A stretch of DNA of 64,000 nucleotides, from positions 3,732,501-3,796,500 of the forward strand of contig OX463820.1 in the NCBI GenBank assembly GCA_949825045.1, read 5' to 3'. Position numbers and translations under genes: made by a program. A model generated the notes under the pieces. It was not told where the DNA came from, made no database searches, and saw nothing but the letters and a program-made list of their open reading frames with translations. This stretch comes from Argyresthia goedartella (Eukaryota > Arthropoda > Insecta > Lepidoptera > Argyresthiidae). Below, one piece after another: positions 20,765 to 33,022 of the stretch (the first letter of the stretch is position 1; each line of letters begins with the position of its first letter).

Positions 20765-21590
20765 GTTACCAGATTAGAAGTAAGAACTTGCAGGTATAAA
20801 ATTTGACTCTAATGTCGTCTCAGGGTTCGTGGGCGTACACAGAAGCGGGGATGGGGATTGGTGGACATAACCCAGGTAGGATGAGCTGCTATTACCTATT
20901 AATGTCATGAGGGCTCTGAAAGATTGCCTAAATTGAATACCTTTTCATGAATCATCATCAATAAGGGTGGACACCCACAGAGAGGCCCAGACAGTCTGAA
21001 AAATGTTTAGAAGTGGCTATGTGCACATCATCTCCAGAGAGACTACTTTTCTGATGATGGTCCGGACAAATGTTATCAAAACCCAAACAACAGAACGTTG
21101 GTCTTTGCCTGCCTAGCGCGCAATGTCGTAGGCGAACAATGCAATGTTTCGCAGTGTTGGTCACAGACGACATAGTAATAATCAGCCTCATAATTGTATA
21201 ATTTGTTAGTGAAATTAAATAGTTTGTACGAATCCATGATAGGACTATCTATTATACAATCGTAAATGTACTTTACTATACAACTGAATTTAATTGTTCC
21301 GCGCATGATTTATAATAGAATTATAATTCAAATAGTGTCCGACCGAAACACGATTTCTCACCGACACCGAAAACAAAATTTCGGCGTGCGCCCAGTTTCG
21401 GCCGTAAGCGAAACAATTTTTTTATATTTATGGGAATTCATATAAGTTTCTAGCTACAATTGCCTCTAAATCTATTGGAATAAAATGAAAACAAAAATTT
21501 TTACACATCAAATCAACATTATATTGGAAAAAACTGAAAAAATGAATTTAAGAGTAATTCTTATTAACACTGAATTAATCAAACTACTTA

Positions 21591-22348
21591 GTCGGTCCTT
21601 AAGTTCTGTCACAAGGTTTTTGATAGATAAAACTCAGCAATAAACTTTTTCTTATTCGTATTATACATGATTAAAAAGCTTATTTTATACGAATCAAATT
21701 GCAATACAATACATTTTGTACGATTATCGCAATATGACAAAAAACCTTATAACTTGAGACAATCGCGAACCCAAAACACGCCGCAACTGACAAAAATACC
21801 ACTTACCACAAATTTAATAAAAATCAGTGTTCCAGATAACCAACAAGGTTTTTTTTATTTATTCTGAAACCTCGATTTTAGACCATGCTTAACAACTAGC
21901 ATTTGATTTTCTGTTAGCTTTCAGTTCCAACTGCTCCCAAAGAGAACTTTACGTACTTTTTACGTTTTCAGAAAAACGTATAAAAATGATCTTGTGGGCA
22001 ACAATTAATTACACTACGTAAAATGTGAATATGAAAATTAGTTTTACCCAGACTTAGTTATCTTATGCTTCAAAATGAAGGTAACGGGTTCAGGGAGGGT
22101 TCTGACTAAAATCTCACGTAAGTTTGAAAGGTTTTAAGAGTCATGGAAAAAAGATAAAGTGAATCACGTCCGTATTTTTGATTGGGTAAAAAAGTGCAAA
22201 ATCTCTGAAGGAACTAGCATTTGTGTAATATGGCTTTAAGCATTTAAATCCAATAATCGTTCTAATTTATCAGTATTTAATGAGCTATCAAACCATATAT
22301 ATTATTTACTATGCGGCAAAATATTTGTGACAGAACTTATGGACCGAC
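21591..22348 (-). mobile_element. maT-related non-autonomous element (MITE), copy 2 (inverted)
   Basis: 758 bp flanked by TA, with TIRs GTCGGTCCTTAAGTTCTGTC and the inverse at 22322-22348. The interior is the inverse of 18454-19233 over essentially its whole length with modest divergence (for example GTAACGGGTTCAGGGAGGGT against ACCCTCCCTGAACCCGTTAC). The 66-codon frame inside is repeat sequence, not a gene. Confidence 0.85.
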
Positions 22349-22350
22349 TA

Positions 22351-24019
22351 TGTATATAGAAAATGTTTTCGCTTGCGTTTCATATTTTTTTTCCTTGTTA
22401 AATAGAGTAAGTATTTTCTAATAAACCTACCATAAACAACATACAATTATTAGTTAAAATGCATTTTTTTTGTTTGTTTCGGATGTCGTTTAGGATTGTC
22501 GTTGCGTAGTAAGACACTTTTGCAGGTGTTTGTGCTAAAGCAGAGATTAAACTACAGAAATAAAATAAAATAGACTACATATTGCCACAATAAAGATATT
22601 GAATGATTGTAGTATCGATCTTGCGATAAAAAACCTCCGGAAAATTTACGTATGTACCCAGAAAAATGATAACCATATATCTTGATCTATTTTCCAGTAC
22701 TATTTGACGTCGTCTAACTTTATGGAAAAGGAAAGAAATAACTAACGGGAATCTTTTCCGGGGACTAGGATTGCGCGTGTGAGTCGCGGCATATTGATGT
22801 CGTAACTTCATCGTAGAATTGACTTTATCATGAAATACCCAACCATGGTTGAATTAGAACCTTCATTGAATGGAGAACTTGTCTCAACATTTTATGGTTC
22901 CGTACCCGAAGGGTGCCAAACGGGACCCTATTACTAAGCCTCCGCTGTCCGTCTGTCTGTCCGCCCGTCCGGCGCCGGACTCTACCGGATCAACCGAAAT
23001 AGATATAGTATAAGGTAGGAGAGCTGAAATTTTCACAGAGCGTGTATTTCTATTGCCGCTATAACAACAAATAATGAAACATACCGGTTTTTAAGAATTA
23101 AAAGAAGTATCCATACAATAAATTATTGCTACGGGAATGTTCCTAGCCATTTTGTTTTATTTGTTTATTGGTGAAAATTGGACTCTTCCGATGTTATCGG
23201 AAAAGATCTTGCTCAGTTATTTGTCAATATACGATTAATAATTGCTCATTCGAATTAAAATAAATTTTATTAGTTTTTTTTATCATATTTGTTTTTATTT
23301 CTGTAAATAAGTTACTCAATTTCTATCACTTCAGGTTTCAATGAGCAAAGAGTCTCTTTAACCTGAGTTTAGTACTTACATACTACATACACAAAACTAT
23401 TTTTCAATGTTTCGGTGTCCGGTCTTGAATCTACCTAGCTAGTTTTTAATATTTTATCATTAAAAATTAAAAAGATATACTCGTACAAAAGACTGTCGTT
23501 TTACGTTGTTCCGCGTGTGTGTATGTGTGTGTGTGTGTATTGAACCCTTCGTCTGCGGGTCCTACGTCCTACTCGCACTTGACCGTTTTTTTTAAATGCT
23601 GAAACAAGGACTGTCCCAGTGTCCCTGATGGCGCTGGGAATTTTGCGGATCAATGATTTTCCTGTAATATTTAAGTGAAGACCGATATGAAATATTTTTT
23701 TCAAGGTTTTAAGTTTCGAATATAAAGGGGGTGGAATGTTTTTTTTTTGTCTTTTTCCTTAAATAAGGTTTTAAATTAGTATTTCAAATTATTAAAAAAA
23801 AAAACCTCACAACAAGCCCTTTCGTTTCACATAAAGACACCGTTTGAAAAACGTTTTTTTTTCTTATTTGCCCCTTAAAAGTGCCCCACAAACTCAACTT
23901 GTTCACGTAACACGATGGTGTTTGGGTCACAAATATATTACATAAGTATACCAAATTTGAGCTAAATCGGTCCAGAAAACGGTCTTTAATATACTTTTAT
24001 CTACTTACTTATATATCAT
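22351..24019. repeat. Composite dispersed repeat; TG microsatellite
   Basis: 22893-23090 (GGTTCCGTACCCGAAGGGTG, CGGGACCCTATTACTAAG, CCGTCTGTCTGTCCGCCCG) is one end of a repeat that I recognise as very common in moth genomes. 23550-23600 (GTCCTACTCGCACTTGACCG, then T-run) looks like its other end. The ~400 bp between may be insertion or body. (TG)n at 23512-23540. No gene. Confidence 0.45.
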
Positions 24020-24465
24020 ATGTATCATAAACCCTCTTTACTGCATCCAAAAACCACACGTTACTACCAGCATAATGATAAACTTCTTGGTAAAAACTAA
24101 TTTCTTATCTGAATATTGATACATTATGACGATAATGTACCAAAATTTGTCAAATTATAACATTCAAATTTCGAACGTCGACGCACACTTGCGTGCCGCC
24201 CCTAGTTTGTTTGTGAAGTTGGTACTATTGTACAAGCTAAACAACTGCAGATCATGATCAATGCCATAATGCCGGTCAAACATGCGTTTCCTGAACACAT
24301 CAAAGAGAGCTTATGATATGTGTGTAGAAAAACTAGTGTATGTAACTGTATATAATTAGGCATTAAAATTCTCGAATGATATCTCGCCTTCGGCTCGTTT
24401 CATGAACCCACTTTCGAGTTGTAATGCCCTCCATTATGTAGCAGTCACATAAACTACTATTACAC
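24020..24465 (+). repeat. Dispersed repeat, copy A
   Basis: ATCATAAACCCTCTTTACTG, CATTCAAATTTCGAACGTCG, GAACACATCAAAGAGAGCTT and CAGTCACATAAACTAC recur in order at 37688-38105. Copy A has about 70 extra bp before the last block. Unclassified. Confidence 0.65.
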
Positions 24466-24981
24466 ACGGAAGGACGGACATACCAGTAATCCTATAATGG
24501 TTCCATTTTTACTTTTTAAGTTACGGAACCCAAAAACAACCTGTCTGACTGACTGACTAAATCACTTACAAGAGATAAAAAGCCGAAAAGGAAAGTAAAA
24601 TAAAAGTAAGTAAAATTATTTGGGCGATAATGGTTTTCTATGTGCGTCATCATCATCGCACTGTTAGATACTCACCACGAGTAAATACTTAGTACCAGTA
24701 TCCGATACTTCACAGCACTGCTTCGAATACTTGTTACAACATGGAAAGTTGTAGCAAGCCGCGTGTTTCTTAGCAAAAATGTATGAAACTAACGCGTGAC
24801 TGGCCATCACTGTTTATTATACAAAACGGAACGATCTTGCAGTTTTTTTTTATCGAGAAAAATTGTGATAATTATCGTTCAGTCAGTGTAATAGAGGGAG
24901 CATTGATGCGTTACACGGGAAGTCCGTAGAACTTGGTCAACCTCGTCTGATAACTCTCAAGAAGAAATAACCTTGGTACTA

Positions 24982-25212
24982 CACTGACGAGCAATGAAAA
25001 AGTTCCACCCACAAAATTGCGACAAATACCCATCCAATTTTTTAAAACATTTAATTTAAAATTTGAACACAATATTTACATTTTTAATTGGTAATATTCT
25101 GATGCGCCGTTAAATGTACTTCAATATTGCAGACGGCGTCATTAAGCTAGCCTTTCCCGTTTAGGAGTAATTTGGTGCTATGTCACTGGAACTTTTTCAT
25201 TGCTCGTCAGTG
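24982..25212. mobile_element. 231-bp TA-flanked MITE
   Basis: Perfect 26-bp TIRs (CACTGACGAGCAATGAAAAA, then GTTCCA) flanked by TA at 24980-24981 and 25213-25214. This is the size and target of a Tc1/mariner-type MITE. No coding capacity. Confidence 0.85.
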
Positions 25213-25289
25213 TACAAACAAATACTGAGTAATTAACAGTGACGAGACCGAGATGTGATTTCCACGGAATATCTGATTGACAAAAGGTA

Positions 25290-26090
25290 TGTTATTCGCT
25301 TACGTCTTCGCTGGCTGGTGCACAAGTCATACTCGTGAACGGGAGCTGCTTGGGGGGACTGCTACAGTCTGGTTTCCCATAAGTTATGTTCATTACAGCT
25401 TTTGTTTGTTCTTATTTATGCTTTTGCATATTTGTTATTTTGAGACATCTTATTGGCACTTATAGATACGATGTTATACTATGGTCATTAGATTAGATTA
25501 TTTTTATATTGTTATTATTTTATTAGATTATTTTAACATAAAAAATGACGAAAATTTAAGAAAAATACATTGAAGAGTATTAATATCTGTGATCAAAGTC
25601 AAAGTCAAACTCAAAGTTCTTTATTACTGTAGATACATATTTACATATAATTTGCAAACGTAATTTTTTGGCTCTTCTCTACATTGGACCACTGTAGGAG
25701 TAGAAGGGCGTAGAAACTCCCACAGATTGATTTTTAGATCTCTTAAAAATTAGTTGTGCTTAACTAATACAAATAATGAAATATCAATTATTATGATTAA
25801 AAATCAGGAATAAATATGTAATTACAAAACTATCATCTCCGTAGAGTGTCTTGGTGCTATCTTCTCTGAATGAAACTCCATTCACTGGTAGAGTGAATGG
25901 AGTTTCCTTTTCCTGTGTGAGATTCAGCTATGAACTAACACTTGAAAGGAAATTTCCTTTTTCAAACTCAGACCATAATCATTAGTTAGGTTGATACATT
26001 TTTATTTTTTTTATTTTTTTAATGAATAAGTGTTTAATTTTTAAAAGTGCATTATGTTTGCCTACCTACAATAAATTATTTGAGTTTGAG
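25290..26090 (+). repeat. Dispersed repeat, copy B, interrupted by a LINE tail
   Basis: Same block order as 14940-15480 (CATACTCGTGAACGGG, GCTTGGGGGGACTG, TCTTGGTGCTATCTTCTCTG, CACTTGAAAGGAAATTTCC). Between the second and third blocks lies a minus-strand LINE 3' end (25585-25835). Confidence 0.6.
25585..25835 (-). mobile_element. 5'-truncated LINE 3' end inside the dispersed repeat
   Basis: On the minus strand: AATCTGTGGGAGTTTCTACG, a stem-loop (25692-25725, one mismatch in the stem), GGTCCAATGTAGAGAAGAGC and a tail of TGACTT repeats. Same family as 36843-37090 and 32249-32541. Confidence 0.7.
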
Positions 26091-26219
26091 TTGGGTAAGA
26101 AAACTCTGATAACGGATATCAGAGTTTTCTTTTCTAGAGAAAATTGTTTAAACTTAGTGCGATCCCCAGGTAGAACATAGAAATAGTTTTCTGATCTAAC
26201 GCATGCTATTTAGTTATGT

Positions 26220-26290
26220 GTGTGACGTCGCTGTTTCTGGTTCCCACGACACGGGGTATCCTAGTGTTGGGCCAGAAGCAATGTATGTGC
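26220..26290 (+). mobile_element. SINE tail fragment
   Basis: GTTTCTGGTTCCCACGACAC and GTGTTGGGCCAGAAGCAATG match the tail of the SINE at 12801-12975. The tRNA-like head is absent. Confidence 0.55.
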
Positions 26291-26738
26291 CTGTATGTAA
26301 ATGTTTATGTTTAAGTTCTGTGTAATGATGGTATGTACTAAACATATAATAACTTTCCCCAACAAGATTGCACATCAGATCAATATACATTGATGCCGAT
26401 TGCCAATCGCCTGTTACTTTGGAAGTCATACATGAGAAAAGTTATTTTTGTTTATTATGATGATATCTATCACCCATCAAAGAGAGTCACCCTGTGCAAT
26501 TTATTTGATGTGCAATATTGTACCTAGAGATAAGACCTGGCTAGAGCATTACAAATTTAGCAACTGCTACTTTAGTATCGCACCACATCGTAAGATTAAA
26601 TATAATACGTACCTAATTAAATGTGTAATTTTGTAGGCAGGTGGCCAATGATTGCTGTACCAAAGGGCCTAAGGGGTAATGGTTATCGTTGGTCCACTCA
26701 ACCCAGCTTACTAATACCTAGTAGTAGATAGATACTAG

Positions 26739-27258
26739 GTACCTACTAGGGAATCCAATCCCGCAAATGCGGGATCCCGCACCTTTTTTCTGGGATCAGA
26801 AATGAGGGATTACTCATGCGGGATCCCGCTCGTATGCCGGACTGAATATTTGCTCTTTTTATGAGAATAATGGGCTCAAATGACATTTGAATATTTATTT
26901 GACCCAGCACGGCCTCATTAATAGAGTATTTTAACTTTCCCATAAAACTCGTAACTTCTATAGAATTTATTTGGAAAATATTTAAAGACGTTTGTTTGTG
27001 ATGTTATTGGTTAAATTAAAGTACGTTTTCATTTCATACGTTAAGATGAAGGTGTTAAAACAAAAACATGATTTTCTAATTAATAATAATCATGAAAAAT
27101 ATTTCTCGTCCTTGATTTTTAGGGTTCCGTAACTAAAATAACTACATACTTTAAATATTGAACAAAAACTAAAAAAGTTAAAATATAAAATAAAAAATAT
27201 GTCAATCCAGGCTTGCGGGATCGCGATTTTGATGCGTTATTGGATTCCCTACTGGTAC
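26739..27258. mobile_element. ~520-bp TIR element, class unknown
   Basis: The ends GTACCTACTAGGGAATCCAA and, inverted, GTACCAGTAGGGAATCCAAT form a ~20-bp TIR with 2 mismatches. TGCGGGATCCCGC motifs repeat just inside the left end and one inverted relative lies near the right end. The 65-codon minus frame inside has no recognised domain. Possibly a hAT-like non-autonomous element. Confidence 0.55.
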
Positions 27259-27259
27259 A

Positions 27260-28870
27260 TTATCACTAAGTATAATTAGGTTGACCGCTTATCACGTCTG
27301 TTCTCAACTTAAGTTAATACTTAACAGTTAACTTCTACTACGAGTATAACATAATGCTTTGTTCATTGCATATTTCGTAGTGAGTCATAGAACATTTCGG
27401 AAGCCCTTTTGACCTTTTCCAGTCCTATTGGAGGTGCGCGGGTATATATATACATGGGTACTTTGTTTTAATTTACGTGTGCGAATCAGGGAGACGAGCC
27501 CACACGAACAAGGTCAACAGTTCAACAGCACAGACTGGGATTGTTAAAAGATATAACTCGCCATTTACATATATAGTACATTCAGAGTTGGAATTTCGAT
27601 TATTGCCGGAAACATGCGAGATATGAATACGATTTATATTGTCTATACAAGACAATAATACATAAATAAATGTAGCCTACTAATATCCAAACCGAGGGAC
27701 AGGCCTTTGCCCGGACTCGAGTAAGATTAAGGCATACTCCACCAAGATAAATTAATTATCTCATTGATACATGATCAGGTTTCGAACCCGCATCTCCTAT
27801 GTCAGAAGCAAGCGTGAAACCCTTGGAGGTCTATAGCACATAGCTGTATATGAACCTGGAATTATGGAGACCCACGTATCAGAAGCAGAAGACCTGTTGA
27901 TGTTTCCCTAAAATGGTGGGTAGGGAAACCAAGGAAAGTTCACATCAAAACAGCTTGGCGACATTCATCGGAGAAAGGAGCCACCTGCCACCGTAAGCCC
28001 AGACTGGCCGGAGCTAACTGGCCCAAGATCGGACCAAATGGAAAAGAGTACTGAGAGCCATATTCCCCTGGTGAGAAGGATGTGATGACGATGCATAGTA
28101 TACCTACCGTATCTACTGTAAGTATTTATAGACTGCAATAGATCTTCTAATTAATGTGAATAACTACCATACAATACGGTATTTGACTGATAGTCAAAAT
28201 ATATACTTTTTAGGAACTGTCAAAACTGTCATTTTGTTCACGAGTTCTATGAAATACTAGCATGTGAAGTCATAGTCAAATGCTGTCTTTTTAACACAAA
28301 ATTGAGTTTATAAAATAATCCTGCTGGAAATATACAATTCTGACATTGCCAAACGTTTTTGTTAAAATACTACCTTGACAAATACCGTATTACACCTAAC
28401 TAACAATACCGTTTCCACTAGAAACAATAGAAAAAGTCACATTCATAATTAGGCGATGTAGAGAAACTTCACATAATTCTCAGCAATAACACAAAGAAAC
28501 GTCCCTGAACACACCTCACAAATTCACTGGACTCATTTGCAGGCAAAATAAAAATAAAACACCGATTCAACAGACTGTTGATTGTAGATGGACATCAGAT
28601 TTATAAGCTTGCCTTTGTATATTTTATTAAGCTTGAGGAAGCGTTTGTGGATAGTTTTTTGTTTGTTTATGTTCTTATGTAAATATCTGTTACGATAAGT
28701 TCTCTATGTGGGACTGTGTAGGATAGTGTAATAAAGAAATTACAAGAGCCGTTAAAAGGTTGTATTATTGTGACAAACAAAACTATAATTAAAATTATAA
28801 TGTAATTAAAATGATTAATAGTTCGATATCCCTTTTAATACACATCAACAATATAAACTTAACTCTTTCA
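27260..28870. other. No gene; SINE-like fragment at 27660-27835
   Basis: 27660-27835 carries the minus-strand tRNA-like head (GGTTTCGAACCCGCATCTCC on the plus strand) preceded by TAGCCTACTAATATCCAAAC, as at 14350. The remainder is AT-rich with no coding signal. An AATAAAG lies near 28731. Confidence 0.4.
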
Positions 28871-28879
28871 CTTCTCTGC

Positions 28880-29157
28880 AGGCCGGAAAAGAAAGAATAA
28901 TGACCTAACAATTAACAATTAAGGCAAATTCACGTTGGTGACCCACAAATGCCCACAATAGAAGCCAGTACTCTAGGTGACGTCCGTCAAAAAAGATCCT
29001 TAAGGGCTGAACAAAGGCCAATGGCATTGAGAATTAGACAAAGAAAACAAATACCCGTCGCATCGCGTCGAAGCAGACTGACGCATGCTCCCGCGCAGAG
29101 CCCCGCGGGGCAGCCCGAGCTCCGAGACCAAGAAAATTATAGAAAATATTACTAAAC
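28880..29157 (+). other. Possible LTR-retrotransposon primer-binding site and short Arg-rich frame
   Basis: TTGGTGACCCAC near 28934 resembles the sequence that follows the 5' LTR in some Ty3/gypsy elements. A 68-codon frame (28949-29155) starts 15 nt later and is rich in Arg and Gln, with no recognised gag or zinc-knuckle motif. No matching second LTR was found. Weak. Confidence 0.2.
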
Positions 29158-29159
29158 TC

Positions 29160-32100
29160 CTGTAATAATAACATTAAAATTAAAATAAAAAAAACAAAAA
29201 AATTCACTTTTTTTTTACCTATTTTTGCGTGTAAGTTTCATATAGGAAACTGATTTCGTCTCCGAGCGCTTGTTCATTTAGTTGAATAATAATGCACTGC
29301 AAAAAATATTTTTAAGTATTAAATATAACAGATATCCGGTAATTTTAAAAGTCCATTCTTATCTCTAATAGACCTTTTATAACATATATTTATCCTACAT
29401 TTTTATGGTGTCTAGTTTAGCCTAGAATTGAAACTAAAGATGCATTTCTGGCCATATTTAATCCCTTAATAGGTGCTGTGCGTCTACTACATACAGAAAC
29501 TATCGGCCTTAGTCATAAAAAAGTAAATTCACTGTTTCGTTAATTCAGTGTTTTGTCTTGCTTTGCCATTTAACATTTAGTCGACGTGTGAAAAGGACAA
29601 AACACTGCTTAAGCTAAACAGCTTAAGCTTAAACATTTTTTGCTTTAAAAATGTAAAAAACTAGTCTATTTATTTGTATAATTGAGTCACATAACCACTG
29701 CACAACTTTCTCCAGCCGAGAAGCGACGAGCTAGTTTTCTGTCCATCTCTCATTGTTTTGAAAGGGACCGTGTCTTCTGTAGCCTTTTACATGGGCGTAT
29801 CTTTCCGCGAATCACGTAATTTGACCATTGAAGCTATGGCCGTGAGAAACGGTACTCGTCACAAAGGTATCAAGCACAGCACAACATAGAGGTAAATATG
29901 TACATTCCTATGGATACCAGCTATGGAGATAGCTGCGGCGATGGCCTAGCCCCCTGTCAAGCAAAAATGAGTGCCTGTTCAAGAACTAGCTAAATTTAGG
30001 GACAAAACTGTCTGCCACTCCATATGGGAAAATCTACGTTTTATACGTAATACGGGGAAAACTTTGGGAAAGTTGTTCTTAATTATGGGTACTAGTAATC
30101 CCCAAGATATGGACAGATAGTTAAATATCGCCCTGTTTGCAAGGAACTTCCATTGTTACGTGGGAAATAAATCATATCTATTTCTTTTACGCGTTTTATT
30201 GGCGACTTTTGCAATCTCAATGATTGGTTGACGTGAAATACTCTTTGAACTACTTACTTCAAATCACTTAACTAGTTGTTAACAGTCGAATGTTAACTGT
30301 TAACTGATTCCGAGTTTATGAACTCAAATGAAAGTAATTAAATTTGATGCATAATAAGAAAAAAAATCTACGTACGCCTGCATGTCAAATAACGTGAAAT
30401 AAAATGTGACTGGTAGTGCAGATTAAGAAACTAATGATATAATTAAGGTCAATTAAATCTAACTCCGAATTGAAATGGATCAGAAGCCTACCTAGGGTCG
30501 TCTAGAAGTCAGTTGGCTCTTGACAAGTAATCCTAGATATTAATAAACCGGTCTCAGCTCTGAGTGTTGTCTCAGCTCTGAGTGTTGTCTCAGCTACGTC
30601 ACAATGACGGTTTCACCAAAACAAGTCTTAATTTTCTCGCTCTTGAGATAGTTTTCGGAGCTGAGAGCGGTTTATTAATACGGCCCAAAGTGGTCGAGGA
30701 GTTTTCACGGGCTACTTAGTAAGGCCTGACAGGTGGAAAGTAAGTCAACTTTGAAATTCCATAGACTTTTATATGGAATATCAAATTTGATCTAAGATTA
30801 GTCTTTAAATAAGTGTCGAACAGGAGTTAATTTTTTAAGTGGTAAGACCCTTAATATTGAAAAGGCCATAATCCCCCTATTACGTACAGATAAATTAATA
30901 ATAACTACTACTGCCCGTGCGTGTACCACTAGACTCTACCGTTCATATCTTGTAAAACTCACATTACGCTAGGATACTATCAAGTATTCAAATATGTATT
31001 TAATCAGATTGCGCAAATCGGAACCCCATGATTCATCATCATCACACACAAACAAAGGTAATGTGAGCGTGATTACGTGAATGATAAGCAAACTTAAAAC
31101 GGAAATGCGAACTACTCATGAATTATCAAATATTAAGAAATACTTAGAATCAGTCGGACGGAAGTTACGAAAAATATGCATGAGGAAGGTAGATCGTGAG
31201 GAAACATTACGCTATGATGTCTGGTTTACGAGTCATTAATGTAGAGCAGAGTGGGTATTCCATTAGAAAATCGGTCGGCTCGGTCGAGAAATCGAGACCC
31301 TTATTGACTGAGCGAGCGACGCGTCTCCGTTTCAGGGTTGGGCGAAAACGCTTTGGTATGTCTGGATGTGTGTCCGGATAGGATGTCTGAATTCTCCTCT
31401 ACAGGCCGCATTTCTCAACTGATTCTCGTGAATTTTTGTGAGCAGGTTCGATAAATATTATTTTTTGTTGTTTAAGTTTTTTTTTTGGAAATTTTCCAAA
31501 ATGGCGTAGCATGGAATTGAAAATTTCAAAAAAAACCGCTGCAGCCCAAACGTCTTGACAGACTTAAAAAAATGAGGTTTCGTTAGATTCATAGAGACCG
31601 TGAGTTTGACATCAGCTATATAATGTCAGTGAAGAGTCAAAGGTTGGATTTTGGATCGCAAAATGTAGTTCACAAAGTTATTGGTGCTACTTTGATACTC
31701 CATGTACGTAACCAGGTGCATTTATAAGTTTATACAGGGTGTCCGGTAGATCGATGCAAAGACTTAAACCGAAGTTAGTACAGACCATTTAGAACCATTT
31801 GAATCAAACATACATACGGCGAAGTCTTACCGTTAATTTGTTATGGATGATTAAGTGATTATCATAGTTAAGTGATTATCATTGTGAAACTAAACAATAA
31901 TTGGATTATTTTATAATTGATTCTAATAAATCACTTAATAAGCATTCTAATAAATTTTGATTTGTGCATCTGCTACATCAGACTTGGTTTTTATTAAAGA
32001 GCACGGCAAATTTCAATCATCAAATATGTTTTTCGGACCTAATTTAACAAAAACAAGTGAAAGCTTTTTATGTGCAAATCTTAATTAAAACATTCTTAGT

Positions 32101-32248
32101 TAATGATCTTCATTTAAGGTATTATTGACGTAGATACCTTACACATTCTTGAAGTTATGACCTACCAACCAGTTTGAGGGAGAAAAATAGACTTTTAGAC
32201 AGTCTTTTTAAATAAATAAATTTATGCTATTCATGTTCGAAATGAGAA
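29160..32248. other. No gene; scattered repeat fragments
   Basis: 29925-30040 is a headless fragment of the SINE-like body (AGCTGCGGCGATGGCCTAGC). A small inverted-repeat element lies at 30538-30680. 31730-31760 carries CAGGGTGTCCGGTAG, a phrase common in insect repeats. The remainder is AT-rich. The 61-codon frame at 31196 has no support. Confidence 0.4.
30538..30680. mobile_element. ~143-bp inverted-repeat element
   Basis: Left end ATTAATAAACCGGTCTCAGC and right end GCTGAGAGCGGTTTATTAAT are inverse apart from a one-base offset. Inside the left arm an 18-bp unit (GTCTCAGCTCTGAGTGTT) is repeated about 2.5 times. MITE-like. Confidence 0.6.
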
Positions 32249-32541
32249 GTCAAAGTCAAAGTCAACGTCAAAGTACTTTATTACTGTAGATATTTACATA
32301 TACTTAGCAAACGTCATTTTTTGCCTCTTCTCTACATTGGACCACTGTGGGAGAGGAAGGGCGTAGAAACTCCCACAGATTGATTTTTAGATCTCTTTTA
32401 AAAATAGGTTGTGCTGAACTAATACAATTATGTTTTTTTTATTTAATAAGCAGGCAATAATAAATAATTACAAAATTATTAACAGCGAGGTCTGTGTTGA
32501 ACTAGATTAACCCCATACAGTCCTGTCATTTAAGTAATCTC
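32249..32541 (-). mobile_element. 5'-truncated LINE 3' end
   Basis: On the minus strand the last ORF2 codons (DYLNDRTVWG, stop) are followed by the 3' UTR with a perfect 9-bp stem-loop (32345-32378) and a TGACTT-type tail (32249-32282). Same family as 36625-37090. Its 5' junction falls inside a foreign transposase frame. Confidence 0.75.
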
Positions 32542-32821
32542 GAACTCCTTGCATCCTCACACAGATACGAGCCCGTATTCGGACTTCTGTGGTCGTGACT
32601 TTAAGCATCATTTCATCTTTGATGGTGTTGAAAGCCATTCTTATTTTTGCAATCAACTCATCTTTTGTGTTGATGGCTACTTTGGAATAGACTAGTTCTT
32701 TGGCTCTGCCCCACACAAAATAGTCCATTGGGGTCAGGTCTGGCGAACGAGCAGGCCAAGGAATAGGCCCGTCTCTGCCAATCCAGCAATTGGGAAAACA
32801 GTCGTCAAGATAGCTTCTCAC
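32542..32821 (-). pseudogene. Tc1/mariner (IS630)-superfamily transposase C-terminus
   Basis: On the minus strand: YLDDCFPNCWIGRDG, then IPWPARSPDLTPMDYFVWGR with the third catalytic Asp block, then a helical tail. This is the C-terminal ~90 residues of a DDE transposase of a type scattered in insect genomes. It is cut upstream by unrelated DNA and downstream by the LINE tail, whose last codons are read in frame, giving a chimeric 104-codon frame. Confidence 0.7.
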
Positions 32822-33022
32822 CGCCTAATGCATCTCCTATGCACTGAACAGCCTACGAAATTGCATTGAACTAAAATAAATCTCTTTATTTTATTATTTC
32901 CTTTATATTTGTTTTGTTTTCACTGTTTTGTGCAATAAAGTATGTAAATGACATATTACATAATTACATTTAAAAGATCTACAAACGAAATATTTGGACA
33001 GCAAATGTTCGTTACTTTTTGG

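Larger units (their letters stand above)
19236..21588. other. Spacer between the inverted MITEs; no gene
   Basis: AT-rich, with no recognisable protein. 19265-19430 resembles 35975-36090 (TGCGGTAGC, AGGTTGAACTTGCAAGAAC-like). 20305-20358 carries, on the minus strand, a ~45-bp block also found at 34925. Other items are listed separately (20500-20640, 20718-20764). Confidence 0.4.

Noticed and set aside
23512..23540. TG run as a telomere or Z-DNA regulatory element
   Set aside because: Ordinary TG microsatellite. Insect TTAGG telomere repeats are not present in the window.
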